Below the pieces are notes generated by a model, which saw only the letters and a list, made by a program, of their open reading frames with translations, did no database searches and was not told where the DNA came from. 20,886 bases of DNA from an uncultured Holosporaceae bacterium (GTDB lineage: Bacteria > Pseudomonadota > Alphaproteobacteria > RUG11792): positions 1 through 20,886 of the forward strand of contig CAMYPB010000007.1 of NCBI GenBank assembly GCA_947285985.1, read 5' to 3'. Below, in pieces: positions 15,499 through 20,886 of this stretch (the stretch's first letter is position 1; each line of letters begins with the position of its first letter). The position numbers and the translations under genes are program-made.

Positions 15499-16644
15499 TT
15501 ATTCAAAATTTTTATCATTCAATATGAAGGAGAGACATTCTTCCTTTGATTTTGTTCCATCATTGTTTATCCACCATTTTTCTGTTATCTTCAACTTTTT
15601 TCCGGGATTTTCTATGGATTTTGGAAGATCATCAAAAGAAATACAAAATTTTCCTATTTTTTTAAAGGTTCTCTCGAAATCACAAGGTTCATCGTATTTT
15701 ATATATCGTATTTTCATGATATCGTGAACGATTGATATTCCGTATTTTATATATATATATCTATAATCTTCTGATTCCAAAGATCTATACAATTTTAATA
15801 TCTTTTTATACTCTCGCGTCAGATGAAATTTTTTGAGGAGTTCATCGATATCGAAGAGTATATACAATTTTAGGGGTATTGTATTGTTTTGAAATATATT
15901 CAATTTTTCAAAATTTTCGATAAAAATTTTATCAAATATCTGAGGGAGAATATTGTCGTCTATCATCATCTTCAATGTTGTGTGAGAATTTTGATATTCG
16001 ATGATTTTCAATATTTCTTTTTGTATACGTTCGATGGACAACGTTTTGATGAGATGTGAGGATTCTTGAAGGATGGGGGAGTATTTATTTGAAATATCAT
16101 TAAATTTTGTGATAAATCGATAATATCTCAAGATTCGAAGATTATCTTCTTGAATACGAGTTTTTGGATCCCCTATAAAATTCACACTCTGATTTTCGAG
16201 GTCTTTGATTCCATCGAAATAATCGTATATATTTCCGTCATAATCAACGTATATCGCATTTATCGTGAAATCACGACGTCTTGCATCCTCCTGGAAATTA
16301 TTCGTTGTCTGCGTATCACAATCCCGTCCGAGACAATTCAAATCAATACGAAGAGATGTTATCTCAAAATTTTTATCATTAATAATAACAGTTATAGATC
16401 CATATTTAATGCCCGTCTTTATATAATGTATACTATGAATATCAAATATATCCATGAGATCTATTATACCAATATTAATGGCTATATCAAAATCAGTGGA
16501 TCGAATATTTATGAGGGCATCTCGAACACATCCCCCAACAAATCTTGCATTTATCTTATGTTCTTCGAAAATACGAAACAAAATCTTTGTTTCTTCAAAA
16601 TCGAGGAAATAGAAATTTGATTTGCTAAGGGATATTGATGTCAT
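15499..16644 (-). CDS. cca: CCA tRNA nucleotidyltransferase / poly(A) polymerase family protein
   Basis: A class II nucleotidyltransferase of 381 residues that adds or repairs the CCA end of tRNA, or adds A tails. The head has RFVGGCVRDAL (34-44) and the metal-binding pair in DFD (51-53). ARRRDFTINA (121-130) and the neck motif EDNLRILR (166-173) follow. The C-terminal half is diverged and very Ile/Lys/Asn-rich. Both tRNAs in this window already encode CCA, so repair or polyadenylation may be its main job. It starts 3 bases after the rph stop, in the same operon. Telling a CCA enzyme from PcnB by sequence alone is not secure. Confidence 0.9.
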   Translation of the reverse strand: MTSISLSKSNFYFLDFEETKILFRIFEEHKINARFVGGCVRDALINIRSTDFDIAINIGIIDLMDIFDIHSIHYIKTGIKYGSITVIINDKNFEITSLRIDLNCLGRDCDTQTTNNFQEDARRRDFTINAIYVDYDGNIYDYFDGIKDLENQSVNFIGDPKTRIQEDNLRILRYYRFITKFNDISNKYSPILQESSHLIKTLSIERIQKEILKIIEYQNSHTTLKMMIDDNILPQIFDKIFIENFEKLNIFQNNTIPLKLYILFDIDELLKKFHLTREYKKILKLYRSLESEDYRYIYIKYGISIVHDIMKIRYIKYDEPCDFERTFKKIGKFCISFDDLPKSIENPGKKLKITEKWWINNDGTKSKEECLSFILNDKNFE

Positions 16645-16647
16645 ATT

Positions 16648-17382
16648 TTATTTAATTTTATTTAAAATTTCATTTTGTTTTTCAACAATTTCGCGACATC
16701 CTTTTTTCGCGAGATTGAACAATGTTTCGAATTCAGATTCTGAGAACGGACGTTTTTCTCCACATGATTGTATTTCAATGATTTGTCCTGAGGAAGATAA
16801 TATAAAATTTGAATCAATTTCCGCGTGGGAATCTTCGAGGAAGTCTAGATCGAGTCGGGCCTCTCCATTGATAATCCCCGCAGAAATCGCGGAAACATTA
16901 CTATGTATTGGATTCTGTTTTATTATATTTTTACTGAGTAATTTTTGACAGATCAAGTATAGCGCAATAAAAGCCCCATTTATACTTGCTGTTCTTGTTC
17001 CACCATCCGCCTGGATAACGTCGCAATCTATACGTATCTGTATTTCCCCGAGTTTTTTAAGGTCAACAACAGATCTCAATGATCTCGATATGAGACGTTG
17101 AATTTCGAGGGTACGTCCCGATTGTTTTCCCTTCGCAGATTCTCTCTCAACCCTTTCAAAACATGAACATGGAAGCATTCCGTATTCCGCGGTTATCCAT
17201 CCTGATTTCGTATTCTTCAAAAAATGAGGGACTTTCTCATCGATCGTCGCGGAACATATAACATGCGTATTCCCACATTTTATGAGACACGATCCATCCA
17301 TATGTCTATAATAATTTGGAATTATCTCAAATTGACGGATTTCATCAAAATTCCTGTTGTTCACTCTATTTATGTGCATCAT
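16648..17382 (-). CDS. rph: Ribonuclease PH
   Basis: RNase PH is a phosphate-dependent 3' exonuclease that trims tRNA precursors, and it works in the same pathway as the CCA enzyme encoded next. The 244 residues match the family length. Typical blocks are NYYRHMDGSCLIKCGNT (23-39), GKQSGRTLEIQRLISRSLR (85-103) and DCDVIQADGGTRTASINGA (119-137). Two ATGs stand in tandem (17380-17382 and 17377-17379). The first overlaps the TGA of the small gene upstream, which suggests coupling and makes either start possible. No strong ribosome site is seen. Confidence 0.96.
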   Translation of the reverse strand: MMHINRVNNRNFDEIRQFEIIPNYYRHMDGSCLIKCGNTHVICSATIDEKVPHFLKNTKSGWITAEYGMLPCSCFERVERESAKGKQSGRTLEIQRLISRSLRSVVDLKKLGEIQIRIDCDVIQADGGTRTASINGAFIALYLICQKLLSKNIIKQNPIHSNVSAISAGIINGEARLDLDFLEDSHAEIDSNFILSSSGQIIEIQSCGEKRPFSESEFETLFNLAKKGCREIVEKQNEILNKIK

Positions 17383-17510
17383 ATGACTATTTTCTTGATC
17401 TTAAATCTATTTCGTATACCATAACGATACTCTATCATATCCCACTGCTTTTTAACAGACATAAGCATACAAATAAATAATAATATCAAAAAATACAATA
17501 TATTAAACAT
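17379..17510 (-). CDS. Unrecognised 43-residue membrane peptide between nuoB and rph
   Basis: This short frame fills almost all of the gap between nuoB and rph. It starts 15 bases after the nuoB stop, and its TGA overlaps the rph start codon. The product would have a membrane helix at residues 2-17 (FNILYFLILLFICMLM) and a basic tail with KKQWDMIEYRYGIRNRFKIKK. The hydrophobic block followed by a positive cytoplasmic-type tail and the neat junctions argue that it is a real gene. The weak ribosome site (AAGATG) and AT-rich composition argue for caution. In-frame ATGs at codons 15 and 17 would give a tail without the helix. I recognise no family. Confidence 0.5.
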   Translation of the reverse strand: MFNILYFLILLFICMLMSVKKQWDMIEYRYGIRNRFKIKKIVI

Positions 17511-17525
17511 GTATACATCTTAATA

Positions 17526-17969
17526 TTATAAGTTGTTCTTTATTTTATTTTGAAGATTCAATATAGCGAGGGCCAAATCTTCGGGAGCTGGAGGACATCC
17601 CTCAACAATCATATCGACGGGGATTATTTTATCGACTCCTTGGAGGACGGAATATGAATCCTTGTATATCCCCCCACATATCGCACAGCTTCCCATCGCA
17701 ATGACATATTTCGGGGATAACATTTGATCGTATAAATTTTTTATTTGAGGGGCCATTTTGTGGGTCACTGTTCCGGAAATTATCATCAAATCCGCGTGTC
17801 TTGGACTCGCCCTGAATAAACATCCATAACGATCGAGATCAATCCTGGACGATGCTGCGTGCATCATTTCGATCGCACAACACGATAGTCCGAAAGACAT
17901 AGGCCAAAGAGAACTCCCAGAAGCCCACCTTGAAACTTTTTCTAATGTCGTAAAAAAAATATTGTCCAA
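17526..17969 (-). CDS. nuoB: NADH-quinone oxidoreductase subunit B (NuoB), start uncertain
   Basis: NuoB holds cluster N2, the last iron-sulfur centre before quinone in complex I. The 147 residues contain SLWPMSFGLSCCAIEMMHA (20-38), FRASPRHADLMIISG, KMAPQ and YDQM. MGSCAICGG (92-100) and VEGCPP (122-127) follow. The four N2 ligands Cys30, Cys31, Cys95 and Cys125 are present, with an extra Cys98. The protein is about 15-20 residues shorter at the N-terminus than usual. The frame begins at a TTG directly after a TAA and without a ribosome site. An ATG with AGGG before it lies upstream in another frame (see the T-run entry). No nuoA or nuoC lies beside it, unlike the usual nuo operon. It leads a tight run with the 43-residue gene, rph, cca and perhaps vgrG. 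Confidence 0.9.
   Translation of the reverse strand: MDNIFFTTLEKVSRWASGSSLWPMSFGLSCCAIEMMHAASSRIDLDRYGCLFRASPRHADLMIISGTVTHKMAPQIKNLYDQMLSPKYVIAMGSCAICGGIYKDSYSVLQGVDKIIPVDMIVEGCPPAPEDLALAILNLQNKIKNNL
17952..17959 (-). other. Run of eight T (minus strand) at the 5' end of nuoB: possible frameshift or slippage site
   Basis: Loss of one T here would join the upstream frame, starting at ATGATG near 18002 with AGGG five bases before the second ATG, to the NuoB frame. The joined protein would read MFFVHNFFLIGQYFF and then TTLEKVSRW, and it would be closer to the family length. A sequencing error, polymerase slippage on the homopolymer, or chance could each explain this. Confidence 0.4.
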
Positions 17970-18166
17970 TTAAAAAAAAGTTGTGTACGAAAAACATCAT
18001 ATCCCTAAAACCTATGCTATCATATAAACAGATATCAAGACAATCCATATCTGATTCCATAGAAATTGATCGATCGCGAATGTGATTGTTTTTGTTATAA
18101 ATAATGTCAAAATTCAATCATAAGATTGTTTTTTGATACATTATACAATCTTGACTAGAAAATAGT

Positions 18167-18196
18167 TTGATATTTTTATATGCATTCTGATAGAAT
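18167..18196 (+). promoter_or_regulatory. Candidate promoter of the giant repeat-protein gene, with overlapping dyad
   Basis: TTGATA (18167-18172), an 18-base spacer and TAGAAT (18191-18196), each one mismatch from consensus, lie about 60 bases before the ATG. The inverted repeat CATTCT-GAT-AGAATG (18183-18197) covers the -10 and could be an operator. TTGACT at 18151 is an alternative -35 with a poorer -10. Nothing else is recognised in 17970-18255. Confidence 0.45.
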
Positions 18197-18255
18197 GTTC
18201 TCAGGATTTTAGTTATTAATACAGTTTATATATTTATTTTGGAGGTATTGATTAA

Positions 18256-20886
18256 ATGAATAAAAATTATAAAAAACTTTATTTATTGGCAACTAGTGTT
18301 ATGATTTGTGTTGCCTCACAGAACAATGTTGTTGCGTCCAATAGTAATGATAGAGTTCCGTTTAGTCCGTTTGATAATCCTGTTGGTACTAATAAAAATT
18401 TGTCTAATTTGTCAAATCTTGAAGATTTTCCGTCTTTTTCTGAGGTTGATAATGAAAAAGAAGCTTCACTTAAGCAAATAACAAAGGAGGTGGATAACAA
18501 ACAATCTGTTAAGCAAGAAGAGACAATTCTGCAACAAGATCCACGAGATGTTCCAGATCTTATTAGTTTTGACATTGAGCCAGGAAAAAAAGTTACGCAA
18601 CAAAATTTAAAAGCGCCTTTGTCTTTAGGTTCTTATGATGATGAAGAAAATAAGAATCATGATGTTGAACAGCCGTCTAAAATGACTATGGAAATTTTTG
18701 ATAGTGCGGATGATCCAAAACAAAATACTATACAGAAAGACGATGATGTTGGAGATGAACAAAACGAAGAGGAGAGTGTATATGAAGAGGAGGAACAAGA
18801 TCCAAAAAGTCCAACGATTGAGCCTCAAGTGGGTGGTGATCAAGAAATAAAGACAGAACAGGAAATAGAAGAGGAATCTAGTGTTGAGAGACAAGCAGAG
18901 GGAATTCTCCCACAAGATATAAAAGATGATCAATTAACAAATGATGAACAGAAAGACGGGAAAAGTAGTGTAGAAGAAGTTCAAAATGATGAAGAGGAGG
19001 AAGACGCTTCAAAAAGTCCAACGATTGAGCCTCAAGTGAATAGTGATCAAGAAATAAAGGCTGAACAGGAAATAGAAGAAGAAAGTAAGAAAAGTCATGA
19101 ATTAAGCGATTCAAGGAATTCTAATCTTGAAGATTTTCCGTCTTTTTCTGAGGTTGATAATGAAAAAGGAGCTTTATGTGAAAATGAAGAGGAACATCAT
19201 GGAGAGCAATCCTCAGGAATTTCAACAGAAATTAAGTCTAACAAGAGTTTGACTTGTGAAGAGCAAAGGAGTGAAGATGCGAATGATAAACCGAACTTCT
19301 TCAGAAGAGTGACGTCGGGTATGTCGCACACTGTTTCAAATGTATACACAGGAGTATCTACTAGGGCTTCATACTTGTATGCGGGATTATCCCGTGGATT
19401 GTCATATTCTTACGAGAGAGCATCTGCATTGTGTGCGGGATTATCCCGTGGATTGTCATATTCTTACGAGAGAGCATCTGCATTGTGTGCGGGATTATCC
19501 CGTGGATTGTCATATTCTTACGAGAGGGTATCTACGGGGTTATCGTATGTATTTAGGGTTTGTCATAGGTTGTCTTTAGAAGGTCAAGTGGAAAATATTG
19601 TTCATGAGTATGACAACCATGGAGAACAAGATCCAAAAACTCCAACAGATGATTCTCAGTTGAATGTAGATGATCAAGAAACAGGGTTAGAAAATAAGAA
19701 AACACCTAAGAAAGAAAAAGCCCAATCTAAGTTAAATAGTGAGAAAACACCTAAGAAAGGAGAATCCCCTTCTAATTTAAATAGTGAGAAAACATCTAAG
19801 AAACATGGTACGTCATCTCGAATAGATCCATTTTCATCTTGGAAACACGGTACGTCATCTCGGATAGACCCATTTTCATCTTGGAAACACGGTACGTCAT
19901 CTCGGATAGATCCATTTTCATCTTTGAAATATGGTACGTCATCTCGAATAGATCCATTTTCATCTTGGGAGAAGAGTCATGAAGAAAAAGCCCCATCTAA
20001 ATCATTAAATAATAAGAAAACAACTAAGAAAGAAAAAGTCCCATCTAAGTTAAATAGTGAGAAAACACCTAAGAAAGGAGAATCCCCTTCTAATTTAAAT
20101 AGTGAGAAACCATCTAAGAAACAGGGTACATCATTTCGAATAGATCCATTTTCATCTTTGGAGAATAGTCATGAAGAAAAAGTCCCATCTAATTTAAATA
20201 GTGAGAAACCATCTAAGAAAGGAGAATCCCCTTCTAATTTAAATAGTGAGAAGCCATCTAAGAAACATGGTACGTCATCTCGAATAGATCCATTTTCATC
20301 TTGGAAATATGGTACGTCATCTCGAATAGATCCATTTTCATCTTGGAAATATGGTACGTCATCTCGAATAGACCCATTTTCATCTTTGGAGAATAGTCAT
20401 GAAGAAAAAGTCCCATCTAAATCATTAAATAATAAGAAAACAACTAAGAAAGAAAAAGTCCCATCTAAGTTAAATAGTGAGAAAACACCTAAGAAAGGAG
20501 AATCCCCTTCTAATTTAAATAGTGAGAAACCATCTAAGAAACAGGGTACATCATTTCGAATAGATCCATTTTCATCTTTGGAGAATAGTCATGAAGAAAA
20601 AGTCCCATCTAATTTAAATAGTGAGAAACCATCTAAGAAAGGAGAATCCCCTTCTAATTTAAATAGTGAGAAGCCATCTAAGAAACATGGTACGTCATCT
20701 CGAATAGATCCATTTTCATCTTGGAAATATGGTACGTCATCTCGAATAGATCCATTTTCATCTTGGAAATATGGTACGTCATCTCGAATAGACCCATTTT
20801 CATCTTTGGAGAATAGTCATGAAGAAAAAGTCCCATCTAAATCATTAAATAATAAGAAAACAACTAAGAAAGAAAAAGTCCCATCT
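18256..20886 (+). CDS. Giant exported repeat protein, open at the right window edge
   Basis: The frame is open for 877 codons from ATG 18256 to the last base. GGAGG lies 10 bases before the start. Residues 1-27 are a signal peptide (KKLYLLATSVMICVASQ, probable cleavage near VVA-S). Residues about 55-345 are strongly acidic and low in complexity. They contain two copies of NLEDFPSFSEVDNEK (54-68, 290-304) and two of SPTIEPQV. Residues 376-429 are three 18-residue units AGLSRGLSYSYERASALC, amphipathic and possibly membrane-active. From about 480 the protein is Lys/Ser/Pro-rich, with KKTPKKEK-type segments and twelve copies of a unit centred on S-x-R-I-D-P-F-S-S. No enzyme domain is visible and I know no homologue. 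A secreted, host-directed or surface protein is inferred from the signal and repeats. Confidence 0.9.
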   Translation, partial: MNKNYKKLYLLATSVMICVASQNNVVASNSNDRVPFSPFDNPVGTNKNLSNLSNLEDFPSFSEVDNEKEASLKQITKEVDNKQSVKQEETILQQDPRDVPDLISFDIEPGKKVTQQNLKAPLSLGSYDDEENKNHDVEQPSKMTMEIFDSADDPKQNTIQKDDDVGDEQNEEESVYEEEEQDPKSPTIEPQVGGDQEIKTEQEIEEESSVERQAEGILPQDIKDDQLTNDEQKDGKSSVEEVQNDEEEEDASKSPTIEPQVNSDQEIKAEQEIEEESKKSHELSDSRNSNLEDFPSFSEVDNEKGALCENEEEHHGEQSSGISTEIKSNKSLTCEEQRSEDANDKPNFFRRVTSGMSHTVSNVYTGVSTRASYLYAGLSRGLSYSYERASALCAGLSRGLSYSYERASALCAGLSRGLSYSYERVSTGLSYVFRVCHRLSLEGQVENIVHEYDNHGEQDPKTPTDDSQLNVDDQETGLENKKTPKKEKAQSKLNSEKTPKKGESPSNLNSEKTSKKHGTSSRIDPFSSWKHGTSSRIDPFSSWKHGTSSRIDPFSSLKYGTSSRIDPFSSWEKSHEEKAPSKSLNNKKTTKKEKVPSKLNSEKTPKKGESPSNLNSEKPSKKQGTSFRIDPFSSLENSHEEKVPSNLNSEKPSKKGESPSNLNSEKPSKKHGTSSRIDPFSSWKYGTSSRIDPFSSWKYGTSSRIDPFSSLENSHEEKVPSKSLNNKKTTKKEKVPSKLNSEKTPKKGESPSNLNSEKPSKKQGTSFRIDPFSSLENSHEEKVPSNLNSEKPSKKGESPSNLNSEKPSKKHGTSSRIDPFSSWKYGTSSRIDPFSSWKYGTSSRIDPFSSLENSHEEKVPSKSLNNKKTTKKEKVPS
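18415..18459 (+). repeat. 45-base dispersed repeat, copy 1 of 2
   Basis: This stretch encoding NLEDFPSFSEVDNEK recurs unchanged by eye at 19123-19167, 708 bases downstream. It shows that the acidic half also grew by internal duplication. Confidence 0.85.
19123..19167 (+). repeat. 45-base dispersed repeat, copy 2 of 2
   Basis: Second copy of the stretch at 18415-18459, same reading frame and, by eye, identical bases. Confidence 0.85.
19381..19542 (+). repeat. Three 54-base tandem repeats
   Basis: The units begin at 19381, 19435 and 19489. The first two are identical by eye and the third diverges in its last quarter. Each encodes 18 residues, one amphipathic helix of Leu, Tyr, Ser and Arg. 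Confidence 0.9.
19807..19974 (+). repeat. Four 42-base tandem repeats (Asp-Pro-Phe units)
   Basis: Four units of 14 residues, GTSSRIDPFSSWKH and close variants, begin at 19807, 19849, 19891 and 19933. They differ mainly at third codon positions and at W/L and H/Y. Further copies occur singly or in threes inside the 420-base units downstream. Confidence 0.9.
19971..20886 (+). repeat. 420-base higher-order tandem repeat, at least 2.2 copies
   Basis: The units begin at 19971, 20391 and 20811; the last is cut by the window edge. Each encodes 140 residues made of lysine-rich segments, 15-residue LNSEK-type units and four Asp-Pro-Phe units (one, then three). From 19992 on I see no mismatch between a base and the one 420 bases later. 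The only two differences are at 19974 and 19991. Such identity means a very recent duplication or ongoing homogenisation. Confidence 0.92.

Noticed and set aside
17839..18117. A 92-codon minus-strand frame overlapping the nuoB start.
   Set aside because: Most of it lies in another frame across nuoB. Only its MFFVHNFF part is of interest, as a possible nuoB N-terminus, and is discussed there.
18625..18933. A very hydrophobic 102-codon frame on the minus strand that looks like a multi-pass membrane protein.
   Set aside because: It is the antisense of the Glu/Asp-rich part of the giant protein. GAA, GAT and GAG codons read backwards give Phe, Ile and Leu.
19340..19579. A 79-codon frame with regular RDYPVDCHILT repeats on the plus strand.
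   Set aside because: It is the 54-base repeat of the giant gene read in another frame. The long frame with the signal peptide is the better explanation.
19796..19996. A 66-codon minus-strand frame with KMKMDLFEMTY repeats.
   Set aside because: It is the antisense shadow of the 42-base Asp-Pro-Phe repeats.
19807..20886. Possible CRISPR array, because of many short regular repeats.
   Set aside because: The units are contiguous coding repeats with no unique spacers, and codon phase is kept throughout.

Overview
The window comes from a low-GC bacterial chromosome, by eye about one third G+C, with dense genes and few long gaps. Cysteine-free L31, Rho, SSB, a class II CCA-adding enzyme, NuoB and an orphan VgrG, next to many lineage-specific exported proteins, suggest a Gram-negative, host-associated bacterium. 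An alphaproteobacterial intracellular symbiont of the Holosporales or Rickettsiales type is my best guess. The taxonomy is inferred; no rRNA is present.

Layout. (1) 1-3408, minus strand: two tandem periplasmic family-3 solute-binding paralogues, then a membrane receptor (dCache, TM, HAMP, start of a class III cyclase) cut by the left edge. The second binding-protein gene overlaps the receptor gene by ATGA. (2) 3614-6441, minus strand: tRNA-Ser(GCU), dapB, ssb and rho. (3) 6609-8943, plus strand: rpmE and a UvrD/Rep-type helicase. (4) 9137-12854: four exported or membrane proteins that I cannot place in families. They are a helical secreted protein, a C-terminal 8-strand barrel with a very long first loop, a small coiled-coil protein translationally linked to the barrel, and a bitopic coiled-coil protein. 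(5) 13027-17969, minus strand: tRNA-Ser(GGA), then a tightly spaced run read in the order nuoB, a 43-residue membrane peptide gene, rph, the CCA-adding enzyme gene and vgrG. (6) 18256 to the right edge, plus strand: a giant exported repeat protein, still open after 877 codons. Its acidic N-terminal half is followed by a lysine-rich half built from 42-, 45- and 420-base repeats.

How the parts may work together. Regions 2, 3 and 5 are mostly housekeeping: lysine/peptidoglycan synthesis, replication and repair, transcription termination, tRNA and RNA 3' processing, and respiration. Regions 1, 4 and 6 and VgrG are the environment- or host-facing part. Region 1 looks like a periplasmic ligand sensor feeding a cyclic-nucleotide cyclase. 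Region 4 is a cluster of envelope proteins. VgrG implies a type VI or related contractile apparatus encoded elsewhere. The region 6 protein carries many Asp-Pro-Phe motifs and one clathrin-box-like motif, so a host-directed role is possible but unproven.

No intergenic stretch exceeds about 300 bases. The larger ones (3409-3613, 6442-6608, 6834-7002, 8944-9136, 12855-13026, 17970-18255) hold the candidate promoters, dyads and terminators listed.
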